A stretch of DNA of 64,000 nt, taken from NCBI GenBank assembly GCA_029379385.1, contig CM055607.1:11036001-11100000 (forward strand). The letters run 5' to 3'. Origin of the DNA: Quillaja saponaria. Taxonomy: Eukaryota > Streptophyta > Magnoliopsida > Fabales > Quillajaceae. Position 1 is the stretch's first letter, and each line of letters begins with the position of its first letter. The translations under genes were made by a program, and so were the position numbers. Positions 1-10,580 of this stretch are shown here, piece by piece. The notes below the pieces were generated by a model. The model was not told where the DNA came from. It was given only the letters and a program-made list of their open reading frames with translations, and ran no database searches.

Positions 1-120
1 CAAATTAAACCATTTCGAGTTTTGTTAGCGTTGTGATTCCATACTTAAAAACATTTTTGACGGGTCTTACATATAATCTCTGAAATTTGTTTCATATTGA
101 TATACTATTTTCATATGCAG

Positions 121-642
121 GGTATATTCATGTTAGTCTCAGGCTACTTTAGGCTCCCACACGATATCCCAAAGCCATTCTGGCGCTACCCAATGTCTTA
201 TATCAGCTTACATTTCTGGTCTCTACAGGTAAAATTACTAGTACCGCCACCATTGCTTCAGCTGAGATATGTGCTACTAAATTGGTTAAAATGACCATAA
301 AAATTAACAACGTAAACCGTTTCAGGGACAATACCAAAATGATCTGGAGGGCTTGTTGTTTGACAACCAGACACCAGGTCTTTCCAAGATACCAGGTGAG
401 TACATCCTGGAAAATGTTTTCCAGATTACGGTGACTCGATCAAAGTGGATCGACCTGAGTGTTCTCTTCAGCATGATAATCATCTACCGCATAATCTTTT
501 CATCATGATCAAAATCAATGAGGACGTGACACCATGGGTTAGAGGTTATGTGGCAAGGAGAAGAATGCAACAAAAGAATGGATCTCAAAATACAACCGTT
601 GCTCCAGATGGTCTAACTCAATCCCTATCTTTGAGAGCCTAT
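121..642 (+). pseudogene. 3' end of ABCG (white-brown complex) half transporter, frameshifted
   Basis: This is the last part of an ABC-G half transporter; the 5' exons lie left of the window. Exon 121-228 follows an acceptor ending TATGCAG and encodes a stretch with [20 protein letters not shown]. Donor GT is at 229, and the next exon starts at 326 after TTTCAG, reading GQYQNDLEGLLFD, IPGEYILENVFQI and RSKWIDLSVLFSMIIIYRII. From knowledge of the family these are the last transmembrane helix and C-terminal tail of ABCG11-type cuticular lipid and wax exporters. At about 495-500 one T is missing from a T run, so the frame breaks before the expected FFIMIK. The tail then continues in another frame (IMIKINEDVTPWVRGYVARR, then NTTVAPDGLTQS). 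It therefore looks like a pseudogene unless the deletion is a sequencing error. Family assignment is firm; the exact orthologue is not. Confidence 0.82.
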
Positions 643-826
643 GTGGATGGACCCCAGTGTTCTCTTCAGCATTATAATCATCTATCGCATCATGATCAAA
701 GTCATGAGATGTGACACCTTGTTTTAGAGGTTATATAGCAAGGAGAAGAATGCAACAGAGGAATGAAAACCGAATACAACAGTTTCTCCAAATGTTCTAA
801 CTCAATACCCATGTCCGAGAGCCTAT
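445..826 (+). repeat. Tandem duplication within the ABCG terminal exon
   Basis: Two head-to-tail copies of the exon end are visible, each starting GTGGAT and running to GAGAGCCTAT. Copy 1 is 445-642 and copy 2 is 643-826. Copy 2 is more diverged and has several small deletions, and it carries in-frame stops soon after its start. The copy-1 tail reads straight into copy 2 (AYVDGPQCSLQ), so the normal C-terminus is replaced by frame-shifted duplicate sequence. Confidence 0.8.
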
Positions 827-889
827 ATTTGTTTCCAAGCCTGCAACATGTGCTGGTATAAGGTATCCGACAAGATAAAAAGTGCAACA

Positions 890-1200
890 CTTATGTAGCC
901 AGATGCTATGAAATAGTTTTCTTTTTTGTCTTACACTTCATTATACTTATGAAATAGTTTTCTGTTTTGTCTAACACTTTTATATACTTATGCATTGATT
1001 ATCTGTAACAATGTTCAAGATCAGATGAGGGATGAAGATGAAGTGAAAATCTGGTTTAATGCCAACCAGGAGACGTATCCTTAAGAGGTCTCCTCTTATT
1101 AGTACTGAGAGTACCATAAACGTTACTTACTAGAAAATGATGAAAGCAAACACAAAAAACAAATTCAACCACTCACAAATCACAAATCACTAGGCAGGAC
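890..1200. other. Unassigned spacer with a short tandem repeat
   Basis: At 908-992 a unit of about 45 bp containing ATGAAATAGTTTTCT and TTTTGTCTTACACTT is repeated. After it, 1021-1083 has a short open stretch (MRDEDEVKIWFNANQE then stop) that I cannot assign. The rest shows nothing recognisable. Confidence 0.4.
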
Positions 1201-1242
1201 GCCACCTGCATCCTGTACTGTAAAAGTACTTATCTACTATAG

Positions 1243-2127
1243 ATTGTGAAAACAAATCAAAGATTGCATTGATGGTAGTAAACCCACCATCCACAGCTAG
1301 ATTATGCCCACTGACATACTTGGATTTATCACTAGCCCAATAAACAGCTGCTTCAGCTCATCTTCTTGTAAAACCACCCCTTTGAGGTTAGAATAAACCT
1401 TGGAACATCCTTCATCATCTAGTTTGAACAGCTCCTTTGCTGCTACATTAGCTATGAAATAGGGAGACAGGCAATTCACACGTATGCCGAACCGGCCAAC
1501 CTTGGCTGCAACATTCTTTGTTAGTCCAATCAAACCATGCTTAGAACTTGTATATGCATGGGGTGCAATCCCACCAGCACTTGAGCAAACACTACCAACG
1601 ATAATTATGCTTCCCTTTTTATTAGGAATCGTAACTCTAGCTGCATGCTTCGTGCCTATGAAAGGACCGGTTAGGTTGACACCAACGACTTGTTCAAATT
1701 CAGCTACATCATTGTCAAGGATGATGGTCTTAGCTTCACTGCGATTACAACATTGTTCACCATTATGTCAAGCTTTCCATGCTTAGCAATAGTAAAGTTA
1801 ACAGCATCTTCAACATCAATTTCTTTAGTTACATCGCAGTGCAAGTAGGATACCGATGATTGGTGTCCAATTTCATCACATAAGGCTTGTCTCAATTCGT
1901 TCCGAATATCTACAATCACTACCTTGGCTCCATGTTTATAAAAGAGTTTTGCCAGACACTCGCTGACGCCTCATGCCCCACAGGTGATCAGAGCTACATT
2001 GCCTTGCAGTCTACAACAATTAATGGAGATCAAAATGAAAACAAAGAGTTATGTGAAACGCATTACATAGCACATATATATTTTCATACCTTCTTGCATC
2101 GGAAGGGAGCTGTGAAATGCCCGCCAT
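1243..2127 (-). pseudogene. SDR pseudogene P1 (secoisolariciresinol dehydrogenase-like)
   Basis: Relic of a two-exon short-chain dehydrogenase gene. Exon 1 is 2127-2090 (MAGISQLPSDARR), followed by a donor GT at 2089-2088; exon 2 begins at 2010 after a CT/AG acceptor. The Rossmann-fold and C-terminal substrate regions are recognisable (VIVDIRNEL, YLHCDVTKEIDV, GRFGIRVNCLSPYF). Lesions: AGA to TGA at 1973-1971 inside the TGGARG cofactor loop; a 1-nt loss near 1740 after the NNAA motif; a 4-nt net loss near 1360; and loss of the stop codon near 1243. A TATA-like CTATAAAAGC (minus strand) is kept at 2203-2195, about 70 bp upstream. By family knowledge such SDR110C enzymes oxidise secondary alcohols with NAD(P). 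This copy cannot encode one. Confidence 0.9.
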
Positions 2128-2139
2128 AATTAAGTTCAA

Positions 2140-3110
2140 GACAATTCTTGTGAACAAAATATGTTTGGATCAAACAATGTGGAACTTCCCCCAGCTTTTA
2201 TAGGCTAGCTACGTGAAGTCTCCCACCTCATCAGAACATAAACTGTAAAAACTAGTTGTGGTTTCACATGCAAACATTAATTATTGTGTTTAATTGACCA
2301 AGTACGTTGTCTTTGTTTTTCTTTGATTTCAGCTGCATAGTGGACTACACGAGCCATTGATTTTTATTTTTAAATCATAAAAGAGTAAAATAAATTTTAG
2401 TTCAATACATAACTTACAGTACTAACTATTATAGTTAGTGCTTGTAGGTTATATAGTCAAAATCAATCCACTACAAATTTGATGTGGGATTCAGCACACA
2501 CTAACCTCACACAGATAATAAATTAGAGTGTCATAAACTCTCTCACTTAAATCCTTGACATAGTCATCAAAACCCAAACAAAACTTGACTGCAGTGCACC
2601 AAGCTCACATGCAGGGACGGATCCAAAAATTTTACATAGCCCAGACCAATGGAAGGTGTTTCTTTTAATTTAATAGTTTTAACTTGATTAAAAATATAAT
2701 TTTAAATAAATCAAATCTTGAAGGATCAACGTAAAAGCAAAAAATCTAAAATTCTCGGAAAGTTATGTGAACAAATATCTCTTTAGATACTAAAATTTAA
2801 AGAAATAGGTAGATATTTAGTCCAATTTTATTTTATAATTCTTAATCCTCTTGGAAATTCTGATGAACTTTTTGTTTTTTGTTTTTTTGGGTATGATTCT
2901 GACGTCCTTGATGATTCATTTTCTTACAATGAAATCTTTGCAGCACGGTCTTCTCAATCTTGACGCTAAATAAAGACTTTATAACTGCAATAGTTTTCAC
3001 CATTTTGGACCTTCATGTGTAATTAAGTCTTCTTTTACTTCTTGTTTTTTTCTTTTTCTTGGTCTTGTTTTGTTAGCATGCACGTGCCCAGCTACTTAAA
3101 CTTTATACAC
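2140..3110. other. Divergent intergenic region between SDR P1 and hydrolase exon-1 relic
   Basis: Begins with the SDR promoter block (GGGGTTTCACACGC-type motif near 2260 and TTAATTATTGTGTTTAATT near 2280). It then grades into sequence that recurs upstream of the other hydrolase copies (AATCTTTGCAGCACG near 2935 and CTACATGTGTAATTAA-like sequence near 3010). No gene is seen in it. Confidence 0.6.
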
Positions 3111-3121
3111 CAAATCAAATA

Positions 3122-3157
3122 ATGGCGCTCAATCCTTTGACAAGGAACTTAGCCAGG
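3122..3157 (+). pseudogene. Exon-1 relic of hydrolase (CHY1-like) gene
   Basis: The sequence ATGGCGCTCAATCCTTTGAC followed by AAGGAACTTAGCCAG matches exon 1 of the intact gene at 32675, minus about 5 bases that break the frame. The following donor and intron start are also similar. No exon 2 is visible downstream, so this is an isolated 5' remnant. Confidence 0.75.
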
Positions 3158-3159
3158 GT

Positions 3160-3400
3160 TTTTTTTTCTTCTTCATTATTTCTTCTTCCAATTATAGCAA
3201 CCAAATCTTATTATGCAACATTAGATGATTTTAGTAATTAGAATTTGAATTCTCAAGAATTCTATCAAATAATTTTTTTTGCATTATTTCTTCTTCCAAT
3301 TATGGCAACCAAATATTATTATGCAACATTAGTTCATTTGATTAATTAGCATTTGGATTCTCTAGAATTCTACCAAACATTATTTCAAAAAAGAATATTT
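3160..3400 (+). repeat. Tandem duplication of hydrolase intron 1 segment
   Basis: Two units of about 114 bp are visible (about 3165-3278 and 3279-3390). Each holds TTATTTCTTCTTCCAATTAT, GCAACCAAAT and TTATTATGCAACATTAG, and ends in GGATTCTC-like sequence and AATTCTA. Single versions of this block occur near 28640 and 30560. Confidence 0.6.
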
Positions 3401-3824
3401 TATTTATCTTTTCTTATGTGTTATGAACATGTTTTGATTTTTGATTTTATTTTTGAAACTGGACTAGATGAAACCAAATTAATTATGAACATCTTAATGT
3501 TTTATGATGAGTTTTCTAGCGTTTACAAATCTCAATATTCATTAATTTCTAATAAGCATGTCTTGCACTAGATTTGAATCCTCTGATGTTGCACATGAGT
3601 TATGTTATAGTAATAGAGACATACAATTTCCCTCCAAAAGTGTATCTAATTCAAAAACACATTCAAAATTTGAAAACACATTTTGCTTCTATCGATCTCT
3701 CTCATACATGATCAAATTATATTCCTACTGGAACATGAGAGAATTGGATCAGTCTTGCACTAAAAATTTACAGAAATTAAGGTAGGAGAGAGAAGAGGAG
3801 GCGATTAGCTGTCCATCATAACGA

Positions 3825-4390
3825 AGGAACTATTTTGCTTGAAATTTATGGTCTAAAACAAGCATCCAGATAGTGATTCTTGAAATTTGACGAGGTAGTC
3901 AACTTTCTTGGTTTTGTTGAGAATATGATTGATCAGTGCATATATCTTAAGGTCAGTGGGAGCAAGTTTATTGTATTGTTTCTGTATATGTGTATGATAT
4001 TTTGCTTGCCATTAGTGATAGTGGTTTATTTCTTGAGACAAACTTGATATTAGCTAAGACCTTTAACATGAATGATCTTGGGGAGGCATGTTTTGTTCTT
4101 GGTATTGAGATTCATGGGGATAAATCTCGCCTTCTGTTGGATATTTCTCAGCGAACCTACGTTGATCTAGTGCTCAATAGGTTCAATAAGTAGAAATGTA
4201 AGTTTGTGGATGTATCAATTGTCAAAGGTGTCAAGTTCAGTTTATATCAGTATCCCAAAATGAATTCCAAAGAGAGTGCATGAAAAATGTGCCTTATGGG
4301 ATAGCGCAGTCGGAAACTTGTTATATGCTCATGTTTACAAGGACTTGACATTGCTTTTGCAGTGAAGTTCTTGACAGGATCAGAACATAA
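3825..4390 (+). pseudogene. Copia reverse-transcriptase fragment
   Basis: A 3' portion of a Ty1/Copia polyprotein. Readable pieces across three frames include GLKQAS, LKFDEVVNFL, DQCIYLKVSGSKF and LYVYDILLAI (degenerate YVDD box; the usual sequence is YVDDILL). Then come LILAKTFNMNDLGEACFVLG, DISQRTYVDLVLNRF and, out of frame, RPDIAFAV-like DIAFAVKFL near 4345. Stops and frameshifts make it non-coding. No LTRs were found around it, so this is a truncated relic in the debris of the first module. Confidence 0.8.
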
Positions 4391-5310
4391 ATTTAATCCT
4401 ATCCCAAGCATAAATCTTAACTTAAATCTAATTTTATTGACCATAATTATGTCTAAACTTAATCCTAACCCAAAGCTTAAATTTAATTTTAACTCTAACA
4501 CTATAACCTGACCCTAATTTTAATTCTAATTATATTAAATTAATTATTGCTAATAAATATTAAGAGAATTCTACTTTCGTAGTAGAATACGCAGAATGCC
4601 TAAAGAATGTTAGAAGATCCAAATCCACAAAATAGTGTTCAAATCCGATGTCAAGTTCAATGGGGATACTTACCTTCGCTTGCCCAAGGGGAAAGCACTC
4701 GTTAGTGCTGTTTTCAACCCAAAATTCCTACTAAGTTACATAATTTATCTTTACTTTTCCTTGGCTTAAATTTAAGTGGCCAAACTATTTTCTTTTCCTT
4801 TAATTTAAGCACACCATAGGCATTGAGAATAAATCGAAGGGCATGTGGCTCGCCTATGCTACATATATGTTTGGACCCCGTACCTTGAGGGAGATGGTCA
4901 TAGTCCTGGAGAAAAACTTACATAGCCTACCTTCTACCCTCTACCCTAAGGGGGGATGTTGGCCTCTACCCTTCATTCGAATGAATTCGGGAAGCCGTGG
5001 AGAGTAGTATTGGTATACATTTTAATCTCGAAGTAAATAGTGAACAAATGAAAAAAAATCAAAAGTAACAACAAAAGATTGATTATATATAATAAATATC
5101 AGGTTTAAGTCCATGAAAATTTTAACCAATCAAAAATCATTTAATATCAAATTTTAAATATGAACTTTTCTTGTTTATCGAAGATAAAATTCTTTTTTAC
5201 ATCTTCAAATTCGTTTCATGTATTCTTAATCTTATCAACTAATTATGAAAATCAAATCTTGAAGGATTACCAAGACAGTAAATAATTATTTATTTATTTA
5301 TTATTTTAGC
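4380..5310. other. Unassigned AT-rich spacer
   Basis: Between 4385 and 4545 there are degenerate runs of TTAATCCTAACCC type (loosely telomere-like, also near 28800 and 30700 in reverse sense). At 4780-5000 a stretch of higher GC (GCATGTGGCTCGCCTATGC, GGACCCCGTACCTTGAGG) looks like old transposon sequence that I could not identify. Confidence 0.35.
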
Positions 5311-5319
5311 ACTGGTTCA

Positions 5320-5880
5320 CGAAATCATATTCAATTAAAAGAGTAGTTAATGCCTTATTAGTTAGTAATATTAATTAATATTCAACTACATATAATAAAA
5401 TTTGACCACTTAACAGCTACCTACACGAAGCCTCTGGTGAGTGGTACTTCAAATAGTTTCGTAATTGTTGTCAACTGAATATATATGTATATTTAAATAT
5501 TTTTAATAGCTTTTGAAAAAAAGTGTTTTGTGTTTATTTTCTAAATCTGGATATTTTCTAATCTGGACATTTTCACATTCTTTTTGAATAACAGAGCATT
5601 CGGATCTACATGTTTATGTACACTCACATTCAGGATTGCGAGTGAAAAAGCTGTATGCATGCATGCCCTTTCTTTATATATTACTCAGCATTCTTCCAAT
5701 TTATTTATTTATTATTAATTTGCACACACATTAATGAGATCAAGATTATATATAATGAAACAAATTGACCACAATAAACAGATGGGGCAAAATATTGAGC
5801 AACGTTTTTCACAAGTTTTCATCAGCTGTTTTTTGAGAGGAAGTGTTGGCAATGATTTCTATCAGATAATTGATTGAAAG
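5320..5880 (+). pseudogene. Internally deleted hydrolase (CHY1-like) relic A
   Basis: Matches the intact gene from intron 4 to exon 12 with most coding sequence missing. It keeps the end of exon 5 (ACAGCTACCTACACGAAGCC then TCTG and GTGAGT at about 5409-5442), intron 5, and the end of exon 6 (ATTGCGAGTGAAAAAGCT then GTATGCATGCATG near 5640). The start of exon 10 sits near 5755, joined directly to exon 12 (GGACAAAATATTGAGCAACG-like sequence at about 5785-5870). Exons 7-9 and 11, with the catalytic Glu and Asp, are absent. Confidence 0.8.
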
Positions 5881-6039
5881 ATAGGGTTGATTATATTTTA
5901 TTTCTTTGAATAATGCTATGATAGATATGGGAAGGATAGAGCCAAAAAAAGCTTCTTAATAATATATATATATCACCTACTCACCTAACCCACCCACCCA
6001 CCCACTTTTATTGTTAATTTGAACACCTATTTGGTTAGT

Positions 6040-6320
6040 TTTCCTTTATAATTAATTTTTGAAATAATCAAATCAATTTTTGTTTTTGGTACATCAAGAG
6101 GTTAGTGTTCAATCCCATAACCTGAAATTAGTTTACGATAAAACGGATTAGATATAATAAACAAGTGTTTCTCTAGAAAAACTGTCAAGAAAATTATATC
6201 ATTATTCATAATTAATACAATCACCATAAACATACAAATACTAGCAACATCTAATTAGACTTTGCAAACAAACCAAAGATTGGATTGATGGTAGTAAACC
6301 CACCATCCACAACTAGATTA
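6040..6320. pseudogene. Hydrolase exon-10 fragment next to SDR 3' end fragment
   Basis: About 6150-6205 on the + strand resembles exon 10 of the hydrolase (AATAAACAAGTGTTTCTC then AAAACTGTCAAG). Immediately after it, 6320-6251 on the - strand is the C-terminus of an SDR copy ([15 protein letters not shown], then a stop at 6253-6251). The SDR match ends abruptly at 6320, where unrelated DNA starts. The same hydrolase-then-SDR arrangement recurs at 6726-6990, so this is a tandem duplicate of the convergent gene junction. Confidence 0.75.
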
Positions 6321-6725
6321 TCAAAATTTATGGACCAAGCCTATTCGAGCTACTTGAGAGTTTTTGATCCCGAGCCTAAAAGCTTGATCTTCTAATTGAT
6401 TCCCAAAATTTTATTCAAGCTTGGCTTGTAAACTCAGATGAGTCGAACCAAGTCGTAATGAGCTTTATCGAGCTGAGCGCGAACGAGTTAAGCTTAGGCT
6501 TGGCTCTTGAGCTAGCCCTACCATTAAATATCAATACTAAGCTTCAAAGTAAGAAGCAAAAACGGTGGTGCCAAATTAGCAACTAAGCTACTGACTAACA
6601 GTTGGTCGGTAAATAGAAAATTTTCTTTTAAAAAATGGTCAGTGAGTTGGTTGGTATAGACTATAATACCAACCTCAAACTTAGTTGGTAAGGGTTCGTT
6701 GGTAGTAATCAAATTTCTCGTAGTG
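6321..6725. mobile_element. Composite transposon debris ending in a CACTA terminus
   Basis: The first half (6325-6520) is rich in GAGCT, AAGCTTGGCTTG and GAGCCAAG-type motifs, like the hAT element at 43396. The second half has repeated GTTGGTAGT, TTGGTAAG and TTGGTCGGTAA motifs and ends in TTTCTCGTAGTG at 6725. That is the inverse complement of a CACTAC start and typical of a CACTA right end with subterminal repeats. No left CACTA end was seen. Confidence 0.5.
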
Positions 6726-6923
6726 CTTTATAATTTGTTTGAGAAATAATCAAATTAAGTTTATGATGAAATATATTATTAGCTATAATAAATAAGTATT
6801 TCTCTAGAGAAACTGTCGAAGAAATTATATCGTTACTGGTAATTAATACAGACACCATGAACATACAAATACTAGCAATTCCAATACAAACATACTAAAT
6901 ATGGGACTACAAACAATATCTAT
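6726..6923 (+). pseudogene. Second hydrolase exon-10 fragment
   Basis: About 6788-6840 reads AATAAATAAGTATTTCTC, GAGAAACTGTCGAAGAAATT and then ATATCGTTACTG, equivalent to the NK(C/Y)FS-x3-VEEII segment of exon 10. The following bases to 6923 form the spacer before the SDR P2 stop codon. Confidence 0.65.
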
Positions 6924-7848
6924 TTAAGATTGTGCAAACAAACCAAAGATTGGATTGATGGTAGTAAACCCACCATCCACAGCTAAATTATGCCCACTAA
7001 CATACTTGGATTCATCACTAGCCAAATAAACAGCAGCTTCAGCTACATCTTCTTCTTGTAAAACCACCCCTTTGAGGTTAGAATAAACCTTGCAACATCC
7101 TTCATCATCTAGTTTGAACAGCTCCTTTGCTGCTACATCAGCTATGAAATAGGGAGACAGGCAATTTACACGTATGCCGGTTCGACCAAGCTCGGCTGCA
7201 ACATTCTTGTTAGTCCAATCAAACCATGCTTAGAACTTGTATATGCATGGGGTGCAATCCCACCAACACTTGAGCAAACACTACCAACCATAATTATACT
7301 TCCCTTTTTATTAGGAATCATAACTCTAGCTGCATGCTTTGTGCCTATGAAAGGACCAGTGAGGTTGACACCAACAACTTGTTCAAATTCAGCTACATCA
7401 TTGTCAAGGATGCTGGTCTTAGCTTCACCTGCTATTGCAGCATTGTTCACCATTATGTCTAGTTTTCCATACTTAGCAATAGTAAAGTTGATAGCATTTT
7501 CAACATCAATTTCTTTAGTTACATCGCAGTGCAAGTAGGATGCGGATGATTCGTCTCCAATTTCATCACATAAGGCTTGTCCCAATTCGTCCCGAATATC
7601 TACAATCACTACCTTGGCTCCATGTTTATAAAAGAGTTTTGCCATGCACTCGCCGACGCCTCTTGCCCCACCAGTGATCAGAGCCACCTTGCCTCGCAGT
7701 CTACAACATACGGTGTACAAACAGTTATGTATGAATCAAATTGTTCGCAATCTATAGTTGAATATCTGCATATGTATATAAGCAATTGATCAATATAGCA
7801 ATCATACCTTCTTGCAGGCAAAGGAAGCTGTGAAATGACTGCAGCCAT
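6924..7848 (-). pseudogene. SDR copy P2, one-base frameshift, otherwise complete
   Basis: Two-exon SDR. Exon 1 is 7848-7808 (MAAVISQLPLPARR), intron 7807-7701 (107 bp, GT-AG), exon 2 7700-6924 with stop TAA. Visible features are TGGARGVGE (cofactor loop), a D after VVIV, CDVT, NNAAIAG, the catalytic Ser region VGSVCSSVGG, and Y-TSS-K in HAYTSSKHG. The C-terminus is TINPIFGLFAQS. The expected product is 272 residues, the normal size for secoisolariciresinol dehydrogenase, momilactone A synthase and ABA2-like enzymes. One T is missing at about 7208-7213 (CATTCTTG where the other copies have CATTCTTTG), which destroys everything after GLT. A TATA-like CTATAAAAAC lies at 7957-7949 (minus). If the missing T is a base-calling error, this is a functional gene. 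Confidence 0.88.
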
Positions 7849-7849
7849 A

Positions 7850-8270
7850 ACGTGCAAGAGAATTAATTTCCAGTTAAAGAAAAATAAGCTTCAAGTGAAA
7901 ACTATTTTGTTTTGAAACAATATGGAAATTCCAAGGGCCGGACCCCAGTTTTTATAGACATTGGTATCTTTTATATAATATATTTTTATTTATTTAATAA
8001 TTAGGTGTATCTGAATAAATTAGTATTATTTATTTTTTATGACTAAATTATCTTCTAAATCTTTTGTATTCATGTATTTTTTTTTTCATTTGTTTAATCT
8101 TCTCATAATCTTTCTCTACTCGAGTTTTCAAAATATTTATATCTCCAATCAAATTTTTTTTTATTACATGGATAAGTCCATAAGTGTGCAAAAGGTAAAT
8201 AATTAAAATGATATTAGAAAAGTTTTTTCAGTGCGTCTATGTGTAAAGATTTATTAATTTTTGGAAAACT
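7850..8270. promoter_or_regulatory. Promoter side of SDR P2 and spacer
   Basis: Holds the minus-strand TATA box at 7949-7957, then AT-rich DNA. The conserved GGGGTTTCAC block found upstream of other SDR copies is not evident here. No gene is seen. Confidence 0.5.
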
Positions 8271-9734
8271 TTAATTATGATAGCTGTCTTGGTAGGGTTA
8301 AATTATTTGTCTGAGCCTTCTGAAATAGTTAATGAAAAAAATGAATTGCACATTTTTGTAGTGGTCGCATGACACACTACTAATAATGTTAATCTGATTG
8401 GATAACCTTATTATATCCTTTTAATTTCAGCTTATATTCTATTTTTTTGACTTTTTGTTGGTACATTAGTAGTCTGCCAACTTGGCATTAAGGAATAGCA
8501 ACATAAATACCAACCATTTGAAGTTAAGTTCTCGACGATTTAATTAACACAATAATACCAAGCTAAATATGAGAGGAATATAGTCAAAAATTGCGTCTTC
8601 GTAATACTATATATGCCCCCCACCCACATAGGTATCTACGACCATTTTCCTATAATCTTTTTCACTTATTATTATATTTTATATTGTTTTAGTTTTGTGC
8701 CGGTAGCATTTTAGAATTAAAATTATTTATTATTCAAATGAAACATTTATTTTACCTAAAATATTAATAATTCAAGTTAATATTATGAAATTTAATATAC
8801 GTCAAAACAAAAGAAGATAGACGCACATTTGCATACTCTTATTTATAACATCACACAATAATCATAAATTATACTAATATAATTAAAAATAAAATAAAAT
8901 TCAATAAGCTAATTCTTTGATAAGGTTATATAATTAGATTTTTCTTTAATAATGTTTATTTATTCTCATATTTTTTATAATTATGATGAGACTAGAACCT
9001 AAAATTTCTTGGTACTAATAATTTCATCTTAGAAAATTAAACTAAGGATTAAGAAAATCTGAGTTTTTTGTCTACTTAGAAAAGTGAATATTATAACTTC
9101 CACCTATATTGATGGAATGTTAGGATTCTCCGTTAAATAAAAATTAATTAACATGAATAAGTCAAGAAATTTAATTAGTTTAGTCCATATATATTAATAT
9201 AAATTTGATTAAGTAAGTAATGCGTTAGCTGATTGATGATTAACTCGGTTGGTAATTAACACCATGGCATGCAAGTTTGAAGCCCTTTAACAAATTCATT
9301 CTCACCCACTTTTGGCCTTTGAAATTTTCTTATGAGGAAATCTTTTTTTGATTAAAAACACAATTTTAAACAAATTAAATAGTCGAGAATTTATGAAAAC
9401 AAATTAATTTTTTTTGGAGATCAAAATTAAAAAATAAGTAATTATTTACTGCCTTGAAGGACCAAGACACCATCAAATTATTTTTAATTTTATAATTCTT
9501 AGTCCTCTTAAAATTTGATGTACTTGATGATTCCTTTTTCACACAATCATTGCAGCACGTTTTTCCCATTCTTAACATTAGTATCTACATGTGTAACTAA
9601 TTAAGTGTTTTCGTACTTTTCTCATTCCTTGTGAGTGAGATTGAGCTTCGAACATGTATTATAAGGGAACTAATTATATGCAAATGCGTACCTACCGTAT
9701 CTATAATTAAATACTCTATTCACCAAATCTAATA

Positions 9735-10580
9735 ATGTCTCTCAGCTTCTCCTTTGACAAGGAACTTAGCCAGGTTTTTCTTCATTATTTCTTCTCCTAA
9801 TTATAGCAACCAAAATACTTATGAGCAATATGGTTTTTTTATTTTTTAATGTCCACAAAAAATGAAGTTCATTGCGATCTTTATTAAATTGTGTAATTTT
9901 CTAAATTTGTTGGCCCTTTAGGTACTTTTTAAAAGAAATTCTCGTGTGAAGGAAGTTATACTAAACAGACACCAGAAGTTAAATAGCATGAATTATGAAA
10001 TGATAAGTTTGTTGAAATTCATTGTTTTTAACAATTATCTCTTTAATTTGTCGTCATTAATTAAGAATTATCTCTATTAATTTGTTGTTGTTGGCAGATT
10101 ATTCAAATGATGAGAAATTTGAAACAATATGAGAACGACCCTAGTGTCAAACTTGTGATTATGAAGGTAATCAATTAATTAAGCAAAGGGCATACGTAAT
10201 TATGTATAATTCACTTTGGTAATTAATTAAAGCAAGGGAATGGAAAAGCTTTTTGTGCTGGAGGTGATGTTGTGTCAGCTGTTATGTCTTTAATTGCAGG
10301 TTAGTTTAATTAAATCCATATAAACAAAGGGATTCAGATTCACTTGGGTGCTGGGGGTGATGTTAAATTAACCTGCATTTACGAAATAGTAAGTTTGTTG
10401 AAATTCAATGTTTTCTTATTTTAATTTTTTTTTCTTGTGATATTAGTGGGAGCCTTCAAAACTAGAGCTGGTTAGCAAAGAAATGGTGGATCAATATTTT
10501 CTCAACATTGAAGATGATGATTGGGAACCTTTCGAATTTCCTGCTTGATCCAACTTAGTCAGGAAACTTCAGATTGACTA
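9735..10580 (+). pseudogene. Hydrolase (CHY1-like) pseudogene B, exons 1-4 and 14 only
   Basis: Exon 1 9735-9773 is nearly identical to that of the intact gene (MSLSFSFDKELSQ). Exon 2 9922-10002 has its donor changed from GT to AT. Exon 3 10098-10166 is intact. Exon 4, about 10234-10298, has its acceptor altered (GCAAGGG instead of GCAGGGG) but keeps CAGGDVV. Exons 5-13 are gone. A second piece of intron-2-like sequence (ACGAAATAGTAAGTTTG near 10380) precedes exon 14 at 10447, which ends early at TGA (EFPA then stop), so the SKL signal is lost. An AATAAA is at about 10634. The TATA region near 9655 has lost two bases relative to the intact copy. Confidence 0.9.

Noticed and set aside
1484..1786. 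100-codon + strand open frame over SDR P1
   Set aside because: It is the antisense shadow of the SDR coding sequence; the same shadow appears over P2 and P3.
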